From Prauserella aidingensis (lineage in GTDB: Bacteria > Actinomycetota > Actinomycetes > Mycobacteriales > Pseudonocardiaceae), in NCBI RefSeq assembly GCF_024171865.1, contig NZ_JAMTCN010000003.1, forward strand, positions 320,644 to 384,643: a stretch of DNA of 64,000 nt, read 5' to 3'. Position numbers and translations under genes: made by a program. The notes beneath the pieces are model-generated. The model ran no database searches. It was not told the DNA's origin and was given only the letters and a program-made list of their open reading frames with translations. Positions 7,355-15,696 of the stretch are shown here, one piece after another (position 1 is the first letter of the stretch; each line of letters starts with the position of its first letter).

Positions 7355-7765
7355 TCAGAACCCGAACAGCGCGCGCGGGACGTCGTGCCTGTCCGCCCAG
7401 GGAAGCCAGGCGATGTCGGTCGGGCCGATGGCGTACTCGACCACCCGCCACGACCGGGCGTCGGCGTCGGTGACCGCGGCGTCGGTCTTCTCGAGCAACG
7501 CGACGTAGACGTCGGACATCACGCCGTCGGCACGGCGGGTCTCGAAGACGGTGTCGGTGTAGTTCGCCGGTCCGCCACCTGCACTGCGCATCGTGCCCTG
7601 GAGGAACACCCGGGGCCCGACGCGGTTGAGCCGCTCCACCTCGACGTCGAGGCGGTCCCCGACGGCGTTGCGCAGCGGCGCCGTGGCTGCCTGGAGCACC
7701 GCGCCCCGGAGGGGGTCACCGGGGCCGATCGACTGCGGCGCGGACTGCGTGGACGGGGTGTCCAT
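7355..7765 (-). CDS. Conserved hypothetical protein
   Basis: The 136-residue protein has a short disordered start, a helix (LRGAVLQAATAPLRNAVGDRL) and several strands (RVFLQGTMRS, SDVYVALLEKTD, WRVVEYAIGPTDIAWLPWADRH). No signal peptide or known catalytic motif is visible. ATG 7765 was chosen because GGGAGG sits seven bases upstream; the longer open frame has no ribosome site. It is a single gene that converges on the hydrolase gene. Function unknown. Confidence 0.7.
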   Translation of the reverse strand: MDTPSTQSAPQSIGPGDPLRGAVLQAATAPLRNAVGDRLDVEVERLNRVGPRVFLQGTMRSAGGGPANYTDTVFETRRADGVMSDVYVALLEKTDAAVTDADARSWRVVEYAIGPTDIAWLPWADRHDVPRALFGF

Positions 7766-7977
7766 CGAGCTACCTCCCGAAACGGGGCGACGGTTCGGCG
7801 ATGACGACGACCGCTCCCCGGCGAGCGACGTGGGATCGGCGCCGGACCGCACCGGCCCGGCGCCGGTGATGTTACCGCGTCGGGCGGTCGCGGACCCGCG
7901 ATATCGCACAACCCCGGGCCTCGGGTCGGCACGCCGCACCGGAGGGACACTCAACCGGCGACACACCCTCGAAAGTC

Positions 7978-8013
7978 AAGCTCACTTGACACTCTATGTA
8001 AAGCTTGTTTGAC
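7978..8013. promoter_or_regulatory. Paired 13-bp direct repeats upstream of membrane/HTH pair
   Basis: AAGCTCACTTGAC (7978-7990) and AAGCTTGTTTGAC (8001-8013) are direct repeats with a 23-bp period, about two helical turns. The first is also part of a perfect inverted repeat, GTCAAG-ctca-CTTGAC (7975-7990). They end eight bases before ATG 8022. This is the likely operator of the HTH regulator encoded by the second gene. Confidence 0.5.
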
Positions 8014-8021
8014 TGCGAAAC

Positions 8022-8465
8022 ATGAAAAGCGAGCGTGACCTGCCCCGCCCGAAGGCACCCGTGTCGGCCTACGTACTGATGCTCGTGACCGGGCTGACCC
8101 TCGCCGCCGCGGTCGGCCTCGTCGCGGCCACCGTCCGGGAGGGCGGCGACGATCGGCTGCTGGCCTTCGCCGTCTTCGCGGGCACGACCGCGGGACCGTG
8201 GCTGTCGGTGACCTGGTTCGTGTTCGTCGCACGGCACACGGTGCGGCCGGACCCGCACCGGGCCGACAACGCCGAAAGCCGATGGATGACCGAGGCGACC
8301 AGCAGCACCTTTCACGACCTCGTCATCGCGTGCGGAGTCACGTTGTTCCTCGTCTCGATCAGCGGCATCGAGATCGGTGCCACGGCGATCCTCGTCGGCA
8401 TTCTCCTTGTCGCGGCGATCGATACCGCCGTGCGGTACCGACTCCTCAAGCGCCGGGCCGCGTGA
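8022..8465 (+). CDS. Four-helix membrane protein, partner of HTH regulator
   Basis: The 147-residue protein has four hydrophobic segments at about residues 13-36, 45-67, 95-115 and 118-135 (VLMLVTGLTLAAAVGLVAA opens the first). Its last base overlaps the next gene's ATG as TGATG, so it is coupled to a small HTH regulator. This membrane-protein plus 66-residue HTH arrangement recurs in many bacteria. The promoter region carries direct repeats. The substrate or role of the membrane protein is unknown. Confidence 0.75.
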   Translation: MKSERDLPRPKAPVSAYVLMLVTGLTLAAAVGLVAATVREGGDDRLLAFAVFAGTTAGPWLSVTWFVFVARHTVRPDPHRADNAESRWMTEATSSTFHDLVIACGVTLFLVSISGIEIGATAILVGILLVAAIDTAVRYRLLKRRAA

Positions 8466-8665
8466 TGGACAACGTCGTCGCAGCGCTGCGCACCGAACAC
8501 CACTGGTCGCAAGCGCACCTGGCCGAGCTGCTGGGCGTCTCCCGGCAGACCGTGGTGTCGATCGAGAAGGGCCGGTTCGACCCGAGTCTGCCCCTCGCCT
8601 TCCGCATCGCACGCACCTTCGAACGTCCCATCGAAGAGATCTTCACGCCCGCCGACACGGTGTGA
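8465..8665 (+). CDS. Small HTH (YozG-like) transcriptional regulator
   Basis: The 66 residues are essentially one helix-turn-helix domain: WSQAHLAELLGVSRQTVVSIEKG, followed by FDPSLPLAFRIARTFERPIEEIF. This is the classic compact XRE/YozG family. It is coupled to the membrane-protein gene and probably controls that operon through the direct repeats at 7978-8013. The last coding bases form the left arm of a terminator hairpin. Confidence 0.9.
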   Translation: MDNVVAALRTEHHWSQAHLAELLGVSRQTVVSIEKGRFDPSLPLAFRIARTFERPIEEIFTPADTV

Positions 8666-8683
8666 CCCGCGTCGGCGGGCGTG
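8644..8683. terminator. Hairpin overlapping the end of the HTH gene
   Basis: CACGCCCGCCGAC (8644-8656) pairs perfectly with 8671-8683. The left arm is within the last codons of the HTH gene. It separates this gene from the converging EamA transporter gene. Confidence 0.65.
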
Positions 8684-8729
8684 GACCGCTCCGGCCGGGA
8701 CCCGGTGCACGTGGCGGCGCGGCTGCGCG

Positions 8730-9725
8730 TCAGGGTGCGGGTCTGGTCGTCCTCGCCACCACGGCCACGGCCGCGACGACCAGTCCGCAGCCGAGGAGCT
8801 GCAGCGACGACGGGGTCTCGTTCAGGAACACCATCCCCAGCACGACCGCCGCGACCGGTTGGATCAGCAGCAACGTCGCGCCGAGCACGCCGGACAGTCT
8901 GCGGATCGCCGAGCCGACCAGCAGCCAGCCGAGGATCTGCCCCGTCACGGCGAGCACGGCGATCCACCCGAAGGACGGCAGCGACGGCGTGAGGTCGAGT
9001 GTGCCGGTCGCCAGTCCCGCGGCCATGGCGACGAGCGCACCGACACCGTTGACGGTTGTCAGCATCGTGACCTGCGAACCGGGCTGATCGGTGCGGCGCA
9101 GCACCAGCAGGTAACCGGTGTAGGCGACACCCGCGAGCAGTCCCATCACGGTTCCGTAGACGGGAGCGTCGCCGAAGGCGTGCGCATCGGCGACCCCTCC
9201 GGCCAGTGCCACCCCGCCGAGCGCCAGGGGCACGGTGGCCCAGAACACGGTGCGCACGCTTTCGCGGAACAACACCAGGCACGCCAACGGAACGAGCACG
9301 ACCTGCACGTTGACCACGACCGTCGCGACACCCGCACCGACGCCGGTGATCGCCTCGGACCACAGCACCATGTCGAGGCCGAGGAACACCCCGGCGAGCG
9401 CGTGCCGCCGGTGGAACCGCCACCGCGCCCCGCCCCGCAGGCCCAGCGCCAGCAACAGGGGCACGGCAAGCAGGCAGCGGTAGAACGTCACGGTCGCGCT
9501 GGAGGCGTCGGCCAGCGCGACGAACAACGCCGTCGTGCCGATCGTCAGCGCACCGGCGACGGCGACGAGCCGCGGGTCGAGTCGGTCCAGCAGGCCCTGC
9601 GGCGACGGTGCGCCAGCGGGTGCCGCGGTCCCCGCCGGGTCGGGAGCGGCGGTCGGGTCGGGAGCGGACGTGCCTGCGGCGGACGGCCGGACGGCGGGAG
9701 CGGCGGTATCGGTCACGGCATCCAT
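8730..9725 (-). CDS. EamA-family (DMT) exporter
   Basis: The 331-residue protein has a Pro/Ala-rich cytoplasmic N-terminus of about 45 residues, then ten hydrophobic segments in two EamA repeats. The first repeat contains LGLDMVLWSEAITGVGAGVATVVVN, split here as LGLDMVLWSEAI and GVGAGVATVVVN. The second contains VTGQILGWLLVGSAIRRLSG. EamA proteins export amino acids or other small metabolites. It is divergent from a LysR regulator, a common arrangement in which the regulator controls the exporter. Substrate is not predictable. The proline-rich head is longer than usual. Confidence 0.85.
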   Translation of the reverse strand: MDAVTDTAAPAVRPSAAGTSAPDPTAAPDPAGTAAPAGAPSPQGLLDRLDPRLVAVAGALTIGTTALFVALADASSATVTFYRCLLAVPLLLALGLRGGARWRFHRRHALAGVFLGLDMVLWSEAITGVGAGVATVVVNVQVVLVPLACLVLFRESVRTVFWATVPLALGGVALAGGVADAHAFGDAPVYGTVMGLLAGVAYTGYLLVLRRTDQPGSQVTMLTTVNGVGALVAMAAGLATGTLDLTPSLPSFGWIAVLAVTGQILGWLLVGSAIRRLSGVLGATLLLIQPVAAVVLGMVFLNETPSSLQLLGCGLVVAAVAVVARTTRPAP

Positions 9726-9763
9726 CAGACCCGCACACCGGCGCGGGCACCAGCGAGGAAAAC

Positions 9764-9779
9764 TGACGAATACCCGTCA
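9764..9779. promoter_or_regulatory. Candidate LysR operator
   Basis: TGACG-aatacc-CGTCA is a perfect 5-bp inverted repeat in the 101-base divergent gap between the EamA exporter and the LysR regulator. A further CCGTCA half-site follows at about 9784. The symmetry and spacing fit a LysR-type binding site. Confidence 0.4.
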
Positions 9780-9826
9780 CGAACCGTCATCAGAGGTCGC
9801 CGTCACAGGCGGCGGAGTGCGGAAAA

Positions 9827-10759
9827 ATGCGTATCGTCGCTTACGTGTTCCGCATCGAACGCCTCCAGGCTCTGCACGCCGTCGACCGGCACGGCTCGCT
9901 CGCCGCCGCGGCCGAGGTGCTGCACCTGACGCCGTCCGCGGTCTCCCAGCAACTGTCCAAACTGGAACGTGACGCGGGCGTCCGGCTGCTCGTGCCCCAC
10001 GGCCGCACCGTGAAACTCACCCCGGCAGGAAAGGTGCTCGCCGAGTCCGCGGAGGCCGCGCTCGACGAGCTGGCACGGGCCCGCACCCGCATCGACGCCC
10101 TCTCCGGCAGCATCACCGGACCGGTGCGCGTCGGCACTGTGCCGACGGGCGTCTACGTGTTCGTCACCGAAGCGCTCACCGCGCTCGTGGCCGACCATCC
10201 CGCCGTCGAACCCGCCGTCGTGGAGGCCGAACCGGAGAAGAGCCTGCCGATGCTCGTCAACGGACAACTCGACATCGCGGTCGTCGAAAGCTGGGACAAC
10301 ATGCCGGTCACCCGCCCGCCGCACACCACCTGGCGCGCCCTGCGCGACGACACCGCCCGCGTCATGCTGCCCGCAGGAGACCCCCGCGCGGCGGCGGACG
10401 TCATCGGTGCGTCCGACGTCGCCAGGGACAGCTGGGTGTCGTGGACGGCGGGGTCCCGCGCCCACGCGTGGCTGCAGCACACCCTGCGCGAACGCGGGGT
10501 CGAACCGGACGTGCGCCACTACGTCACCGGATACGCCACGCAGTTCTCGCTCGTCGCCCGGCTGGGCGCGACCGCGCTCATGCCGGCGATGTCGCTGGCC
10601 GTCGCGGGCGGCTACGACGTCCGCGCACTGCGACTCGAGGACCCGGCGCCGCACCGCACGCTGTACGCCGTCACGGCCGACCCCCATCCACGGCCCGCCG
10701 TCGGCGCGTGCCTCGACGCACTCGCCGATGCGGCCCACCTCGACCACGCGAACCCCTGA
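9827..10759 (+). CDS. LysR-family transcriptional regulator
   Basis: The HTH is near residues 12-60 (HGSLAAAAEVLHLTPSAVSQQLSKLE), followed by a periplasmic-binding-like effector domain starting TGPVRVGTVPTGVYVF. The length of 310 fits the family. ATG 9827 is used, but GTG 9845 would give the more usual short head before the helix. It is divergent from an EamA exporter and probably regulates it. Effector unknown. Confidence 0.88.
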   Translation: MRIVAYVFRIERLQALHAVDRHGSLAAAAEVLHLTPSAVSQQLSKLERDAGVRLLVPHGRTVKLTPAGKVLAESAEAALDELARARTRIDALSGSITGPVRVGTVPTGVYVFVTEALTALVADHPAVEPAVVEAEPEKSLPMLVNGQLDIAVVESWDNMPVTRPPHTTWRALRDDTARVMLPAGDPRAAADVIGASDVARDSWVSWTAGSRAHAWLQHTLRERGVEPDVRHYVTGYATQFSLVARLGATALMPAMSLAVAGGYDVRALRLEDPAPHRTLYAVTADPHPRPAVGACLDALADAAHLDHANP

Positions 10760-10924
10760 CACGGCCACACACCTCGCACGACGTGAAACCGGCCCGCTCC
10801 GCGAGCGCGCTCCTCCGCCTCCCACCTCGTGACCATCCGCTGGACATTCATTGTCATCATTGGCATGATCTCACATCGGATTCGAGACCGGGACCACCGG
10901 AGCCGAGGTCGAGGAGGCCCCCGC

Positions 10925-11353
10925 GTGACCGCACCGACCACCGCAGATCCGGCCGGCGCCGAGGCCGCACGCACGACACTGCACCGCTACGCCCGCGCCG
11001 TCGACACCCGCGACGAGGCAGCACTCGCTGCGGTGTTCACCGAGAACGTCGCCTTCGAACGCGTCGACGGGCTTCGTGAGGGCCGCGACACCGTGCTGGC
11101 CTTCTACCGCACCGTGTTCGACGGACCGACGACGTGGAGCAAACACATGGTCACCAACGTGTTGGTGGGACCGCACCGGGACGGCCTGGCCGTCAGCGCG
11201 TACTTCCAGGCCGTCTCCCGCACCGCCGACGACGCCATCGCCGTGTTCGGCGAGTACGACGACCTGCTCGTGCCCGACGGCGACGGCCTGCGCATCGCGC
11301 GCAAGCGCATCGACGTACAGCAGACCTTCGGCCTGAATCCACGCCACGGTTGA
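10925..11353 (+). CDS. SnoaL-like/NTF2-fold protein
   Basis: The 142-residue protein has the NTF2-like cone pattern: TLHRYARAVDTRDEAALAAVFTENVAF, a central GRDTVLAFYRTVFDG, then strands MVTNVLVGPHRDGLAVSAYF and a C-terminal RIARKRIDVQQTF. SnoaL-like proteins include polyketide cyclases, steroid isomerases and dehydratases as well as many of unknown role. GTG 10925 has a strong GAGGAGG ribosome site seven bases upstream. Neighbours give no pathway. Confidence 0.8.
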   Translation: MTAPTTADPAGAEAARTTLHRYARAVDTRDEAALAAVFTENVAFERVDGLREGRDTVLAFYRTVFDGPTTWSKHMVTNVLVGPHRDGLAVSAYFQAVSRTADDAIAVFGEYDDLLVPDGDGLRIARKRIDVQQTFGLNPRHG

Positions 11354-11426
11354 ACACGCCCCGGCGGTACGCGGCCGTGACGACGCAGCACTGGCCACGT
11401 CGCGACGAATGCGCGAGACTGCCGCC

Positions 11427-11906
11427 ATGGTGGACGAAACGGACCTGGCGCACCTGCGGCGGTGCGTCGAACTCGCGGCACAGGCGCTGGAATCCGGTGA
11501 CGAGCCGTTCGGTTCGGTGCTCGTCACGGCCGACGGTGCGAGGGTCTTCGAGGACCACAATCACGTCGCGGGCGGCGACCACACGCAACACCCGGAACTG
11601 GCCATCGCACGCTGGGCCGCCGAGCACCTCACAGCCGAACAGCGCGCCGCCGCGACGGTCTACACCTCCGGCGAACACTGCCCGATGTGCGCCGCCGCGC
11701 ACGGCTGGGCCGGACTGGGCCGCATCGTGTACGCCTCGTCGTCGCAACAACTGACCGCGTGGCTCACCGAGCTGGACGTCCCGCCGTCGCGGGTGCAGCC
11801 GCTACCGATCGGCGAGATCGTCCCCGACGCCCGGGTCGACGGCCCCGTTCCGGAACTGGCCGAACAGGTCCGGGCACTGCACGTCCGCCGCCACGGCGAC
11901 AGCTGA
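11427..11906 (+). CDS. Nucleoside/cytidine deaminase-family protein (HPE type)
   Basis: The protein has the CDA-superfamily zinc site with HPELAIARWA supplying the H-x-E and SGEHCPMCAAA supplying the C-x2-C. Proline replaces alanine in the usual H-A-E. Members deaminate cytidine, guanine or tRNA adenosine; this subgroup is annotated only as nucleoside deaminase. I chose ATG 11427 (MVDETDLAHLRR); ATG 11409 adds six residues. A second deaminase lies 1.1 kb downstream. Confidence 0.8.
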   Translation: MVDETDLAHLRRCVELAAQALESGDEPFGSVLVTADGARVFEDHNHVAGGDHTQHPELAIARWAAEHLTAEQRAAATVYTSGEHCPMCAAAHGWAGLGRIVYASSSQQLTAWLTELDVPPSRVQPLPIGEIVPDARVDGPVPELAEQVRALHVRRHGDS

Positions 11907-11958
11907 CCACGCGTCCCACGGACGTCCCCGCACCGGACGGCACGTCCGTCACGGTGTC

Positions 11959-12345
11959 TCACTCCGCCGAGCCGCCGTGGCCGGGTTCTGCGACGTTCCC
12001 GCTCACTGCGGTGTCCTCGCGGAGCGCCTGCAGGGTCTCGAGTTCCCGCTCGATGTCGCGACGCTTGTCCTCGAGCCTCGCGACCTCGTCGGCGAGGAGG
12101 CGTTCCATCACACCGGTGCGCTCCTCCGGCGGCGCCTGCAGGCACGGCAACAGGTGATAGACGGTGCCGCTGCACAAGCCGGCCGCGAACAGGTGCTGGA
12201 TCAGCACGACGCGCTCGACCATCGACTCGTCGAAGTCCCGCCATCCACCTGCGGTCCGCCGCGCTTCGATCAGTCCCTGCTGCTCGTAGTAGCGCAGCGA
12301 ACGCGTGCTGACCCCGGCCGACTCCGCCAGCTCACCGATACGCAT
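11959..12345 (-). CDS. MerR-family transcriptional regulator
   Basis: The 128-residue protein begins MRIGELAESAGVSTRSLRYYEQQGL, the MerR DNA-binding domain, followed by a dimerisation helix (RLEDKRRDIERELETLQAL). There is no conserved cysteine pair for metal sensing in the C-terminus, so it probably senses an organic ligand or oxidative signal. GGGAGGCGTC precedes ATG 12345. It is divergent from a DsbA-like gene and likely controls the DsbA-deaminase pair. Confidence 0.9.
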   Translation of the reverse strand: MRIGELAESAGVSTRSLRYYEQQGLIEARRTAGGWRDFDESMVERVVLIQHLFAAGLCSGTVYHLLPCLQAPPEERTGVMERLLADEVARLEDKRRDIERELETLQALREDTAVSGNVAEPGHGGSAE

Positions 12346-12460
12346 GACGCCTCCCGCACACGACGTTCCGACGCCAGTCTTGCACTTCACACCGGTGTCA
12401 ACTTCCACGCTCGGGTCAGCCATCGGCACCGCGGTGGCAGACCCGACCCGGAGGTTCACC

Positions 12461-13054
12461 ATGACCGTCCGCGTGCACATCTGGTCCGACTACGTCTGCC
12501 CGTTCTGCCTCATCGTCGACGAACTGGTGGCACGTGTCGCCGCGGGCAGACCCGACGTCGAGATCGCGCACCACGCACACGAACTGCGGCCCTACCCGGC
12601 ACGAACGCTGCGCCCGGAGGACACGTACCTGCCCCGTGTCTGGCAGAGCACCGTGCTGCCCATGGCGCGGAGGCTCGACGTGCCGATGCGGCTGCCGACC
12701 GTCTCACCACAGCCGTACACCGAACTCGCGTTCCGTGGCTTCCGGTACGCCGCCGACCGAGGCGCCGGAGCCGCGTATCACCGGCGGATGCTGACCGCGT
12801 TCTTCCGCGACGACCTCGACATCGGGGACCGCGACGTGCTGACCCGGCTGGCAGCCGACGTGGGACTCGATCCGGCGGACTACGCGGCGGCGCTGGACGA
12901 CCCCGAGTACGCCCGGCGCCACCGGGAAGCGCTCGCCGACGCCGCACGCCGAGACATCACCGTCGTCCCGACCCTGGTCGTCGGCGACCGGCGTCTCGAA
13001 GGAGTCGTCACCGAGTCGGCGCTCCGCGGCGCACTCGACGAGGCGGCGACATGA
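12461..13054 (+). CDS. DsbA-family oxidoreductase (FrnE-like)
   Basis: The 197-residue protein has a thioredoxin-like start (VRVHIWSDYVCPFCLIVDEL) with a C-P-F-C active site at about residues 13-16. A helical insertion and the cis-proline segment VVPTLVVGD near residue 175 follow. No signal peptide is present, so it is cytoplasmic like FrnE and 2-hydroxychromene-2-carboxylate isomerase relatives. ATG 12461 follows GGAGGTTCACC. Its stop overlaps the next ATG (ATGA), coupling it to a nucleoside deaminase. The MerR gene is divergent. Confidence 0.85.
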   Translation: MTVRVHIWSDYVCPFCLIVDELVARVAAGRPDVEIAHHAHELRPYPARTLRPEDTYLPRVWQSTVLPMARRLDVPMRLPTVSPQPYTELAFRGFRYAADRGAGAAYHRRMLTAFFRDDLDIGDRDVLTRLAADVGLDPADYAAALDDPEYARRHREALADAARRDITVVPTLVVGDRRLEGVVTESALRGALDEAAT

Positions 13055-13518
13055 GCGCCGATCCGGCCGTACTGCACTCCGCCATGGCACGCGCGGTCGA
13101 GTTCGGCCTGCGGCACGTCGAGTCGGGCGGGTTGCCGTTCGTGGGTGTGCTCGTCGCCGGCGACGGCCGCGTCTCGGCTCCGGGCGTCAACCGTGTCCGG
13201 GAGACCGCGGACCCCACCGCGCACGCGGAGATCGTCGCGATCCGCCGCGCGCTGGACGATCCCGGCGGTCCGCCCGTCCCCGGCGCGACGCTGCTCGCGA
13301 CCGGTGAACCGTGCGTTCTCTGCTACGACGTGGCGGCCGAACACGGCGTCGGCGAGGTGCGCTACGCGGTGTCGGCCGAGACCGCGGCCGCGTGGGGCTT
13401 CGACTACCGCTCGTGCGCCGCCGCGCGCCCGGCCCTGGAGGCGACAGCCCGGGCGCTGCCCGTCGACGGTGCGCTGAGGCCGTTCGCCCGCTACCGCGCG
13501 CTCCACGGAACCCGCTGA
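13051..13518 (+). CDS. Nucleoside deaminase (HAE type)
   Basis: The 155-residue protein has the canonical zinc motifs: TAHAEIVAIRRAL with H-A-E and GEPCVLCYDV with P-C-x2-C. It resembles guanine and tRNA-adenosine deaminase relatives. It is coupled to the DsbA-like gene by an ATGA overlap. The paralogue at 11427 has a different H-P-E motif. Substrate is not predictable from sequence. Confidence 0.85.
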   Translation: MSADPAVLHSAMARAVEFGLRHVESGGLPFVGVLVAGDGRVSAPGVNRVRETADPTAHAEIVAIRRALDDPGGPPVPGATLLATGEPCVLCYDVAAEHGVGEVRYAVSAETAAAWGFDYRSCAAARPALEATARALPVDGALRPFARYRALHGTR

Positions 13519-13541
13519 GACGTCGAGCCCAACGATTTCAC

Positions 13542-13583
13542 ACCGCGTCCGCCGCACCGCGTCCGCCGCACCGCGTCCGCCGC
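13542..13583. repeat. Three tandem 14-bp repeats
   Basis: The unit ACCGCGTCCGCCGC occurs three times exactly, in the 159-base gap between the deaminase and the first SMR gene, starting 24 bases after the stop. Confidence 0.9.
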
Positions 13584-13677
13584 ACCCCGGCCGAGCCTCG
13601 CCGAGCCGCCCGGCCGAGCCGACGGGCCGGCGCTCGTTCTGCATCCGTACCGAACACCACCGACAGAAGGAATCATC

Positions 13678-13998
13678 GTGCACTGGCTGTTTCTCGCCGT
13701 CGCCGTCGTTTTCGAGGTCGCCGTCGCCCTCTCCGCGAGCCGCGCGCAGGGGTTCACCCGGCCCGGCTGGACGGTCGCCACGCTGCTCAGCGGTGGCATC
13801 GCCACCTACTTCCTGAGCCTGGCGCTGCTCACGTTCGACGTCGGCGTCGGCTACGCCGTCTGGACCTCCGCCGCGGGAGTCGGCATCGTCGTCCTCGGGT
13901 CTGTCCTGTTCGGACAGTCATGGAACGTCCGCAAGCTGCTGGGCATCGCCGTCGTCATCGTGGGCGTCGCCGGACTCCAGCTCAGCGGCGCCGCCTGA
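13678..13998 (+). CDS. SMR-family exporter subunit
   Basis: The 106-residue protein has four membrane helices and the essential glutamate in helix 1 (FLAVAVVFEVAVALS). Helix 2 follows QGFTRPGW, and VGVGYAVWTS in helix 3 matches the family. GTG 13678 has AGAAGGA upstream. The next gene is a second SMR protein, so the two probably form a heterodimeric pump, as in YkkCD or paired Gdx systems. Substrates would be small cations such as guanidinium or quaternary amines. Confidence 0.88.
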   Translation: MHWLFLAVAVVFEVAVALSASRAQGFTRPGWTVATLLSGGIATYFLSLALLTFDVGVGYAVWTSAAGVGIVVLGSVLFGQSWNVRKLLGIAVVIVGVAGLQLSGAA

Positions 13999-14076
13999 CG
14001 ACGCGGCGCCGCGACCGCCACCCCGCTCCCGGCCGCCTCACGGCGGCCCCGACCACCTCACGGGAAAGGAACCGAC

Positions 14077-14538
14077 ATGCCGGCGAACGACCACCCCGAC
14101 ACGGCGAGCCCGCACGCGACGGGCCCTGCCACCACCGACTCCGCCGAGGCCGACTCCGCCGCGGCCACCGCGACACCCGACCGGCGCGGCCGGGCCTGGC
14201 TCGTCCTTCTGCTCGCGGGCGCGTTCGAGGTCGGCTACGCACTCGCCGTCGGCGGCAGCGAAGGATTCACCGTGGCGTCCTGGTCGGCCGTCGCGGTCGT
14301 GTTCTTCCTGTTGACCCTGTTCGCCCTCAGCGTCGCGCTGCGCACCATCGACGTCGGCGTCGGCTACGCCGTGTGGGCGGGCACCGGCGCCGTGGGTGCG
14401 GCGGCGCTGGGGCCGGTCTTCTTCGACGAGACCCTCACCCTCGCGAAGGCCTGCTGGCTGGCCGTGATCATCACCGGTCTCGTCTGGCTCAAACTCGCCG
14501 ACAGACCCTCGGAGCCGGACACGGCGAGCCGCCCCTGA
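14077..14538 (+). CDS. SMR-family exporter subunit (Gdx/SugE-like)
   Basis: The 153-residue protein has a polar Ala/Thr/Asp-rich N-terminal extension of about 45 residues before four membrane helices. Helix 1 carries LAGAFEVGYALAVG with the key glutamate, and helix 3 AVWAGTGAVGAAALG closely follows the guanidinium exporter (Gdx/SugE) pattern. It pairs with the preceding gene, 79 bases away. The extension is unusual for an SMR protein. GGGAAAGGAACCGAC precedes the ATG. No guanidine riboswitch was recognised upstream. Confidence 0.85.
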   Translation: MPANDHPDTASPHATGPATTDSAEADSAAATATPDRRGRAWLVLLLAGAFEVGYALAVGGSEGFTVASWSAVAVVFFLLTLFALSVALRTIDVGVGYAVWAGTGAVGAAALGPVFFDETLTLAKACWLAVIITGLVWLKLADRPSEPDTASRP

Positions 14539-14581
14539 CAGGGTCCCTCGACGCCCGCTCCGGTCGCGGCGGACGCAGGAC

Positions 14582-15538
14582 TCAGAACGGCAGTACGTGG
14601 CGGTGCGGGTGCGCTTCGAGTGCCTCGCGATCCCACCCGGCGTTGTCGGCCGCCGCCTCGTAGGTCGTCTGCAGGAACTCCAGCACCGCCTCGTCCGGGT
14701 CCGCGGCGGACCGTGCGGCGTCGTACGGCAGCAGGTACTCGCCCATACCCGCGGAGTAGGCCGCGACCTGCGGCCGCACCGGGTGGGTCGCGAAACCGTC
14801 GGGTTCCGGGTAGGCGTACGCGTAGAAGCTGCCCTCCGCACTGCCGCCCGGCCAGAACCCGCAGCTGTACAGCTCGTGCGAGTACCCCTCGACCATGACC
14901 CAGTCGGCACAGTTGGGCGCGCCACCGGGGTGCTGCGGGGCGGCCCTGCCGGAGAATCGTGTGCAGGCCAGGTCCATGGCACCCCAGAAGAAGTGGACCG
15001 GGCTGCTCTTGCCGTAGAACCGGGACCGGAATTCGTTCATGACCCGGTCGGCCGCGCGCAGCTGCCGCCAGAACAGCCGGGCGTGCTCCGGGTCGTAGGC
15101 CGCGTGTTCGTGATCGCGTTCGAACGGGATCGCATGTTCGACCTCCACGGGCGTCGCCATGATCGACACGCCGAGGTCCAGGTCGGCCAACGCGTCCATG
15201 ACCTGGCGGTAGAACACCGCGACCGGCTTCGGTTCGAGCCGCACCTCCCTGGTCCCGCCCCGGCTGGAACGGATCCGCAGGACCTCCGCCACCAGATCGA
15301 ACTCCATGTCGAACACGTCGTCGCCGTGCGGCATCGACGACGTCGTCAACCCGCGCGCCGACACGTAGAACGGAACCTGCCACCAGTGGTTCAGCATCGG
15401 GGCGCGGGCCATGCGGACCTTGCCCACGATCTGCAACCACATGTGCAACGTCTCCCGCGTGCGCGTCCAGTCGTCGACAGCCAGCGACGGCCAGGCCTCG
15501 CTCCGGGCCGACGTGCGCGGCGCCGAGGGTGCGTTCAT
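14582..15538 (-). CDS. DUF5996 family protein
   Basis: The 318-residue protein carries typical DUF5996 blocks: WPSLAVDDWTRTRETLHMWLQIVGKVRM, the pair NHWWQVPFYVSARGL and the region SPVHFFWGAMDLACTRFSGR. It has no signal peptide. The family is widespread in bacteria but its function is unknown. ATG 15538 follows GGAGGAACCG. It converges on the SMR pair and stands alone on its strand. Confidence 0.85.
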   Translation of the reverse strand: MNAPSAPRTSARSEAWPSLAVDDWTRTRETLHMWLQIVGKVRMARAPMLNHWWQVPFYVSARGLTTSSMPHGDDVFDMEFDLVAEVLRIRSSRGGTREVRLEPKPVAVFYRQVMDALADLDLGVSIMATPVEVEHAIPFERDHEHAAYDPEHARLFWRQLRAADRVMNEFRSRFYGKSSPVHFFWGAMDLACTRFSGRAAPQHPGGAPNCADWVMVEGYSHELYSCGFWPGGSAEGSFYAYAYPEPDGFATHPVRPQVAAYSAGMGEYLLPYDAARSAADPDEAVLEFLQTTYEAAADNAGWDREALEAHPHRHVLPF

Positions 15539-15696
15539 CGGTTCCTCCAGGTCCGCCGGTGCGATGCGCGAACGTCTCGCGCACCGGCCGGGTACCACGC
15601 GAACGCGATTCGAACGCCCACGGCGGTGCCCGCACTCACGCGGGTGGGAGTACCGTCACGGCGACCGTCGTCCACCGGACCGGAGGTGATCTTCCC

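Noticed and set aside
13519..13677. Guanidine riboswitch before the SMR pair
   Set aside because: No ykkC-type conserved loops were recognised; the gap holds a 14-bp tandem repeat instead.
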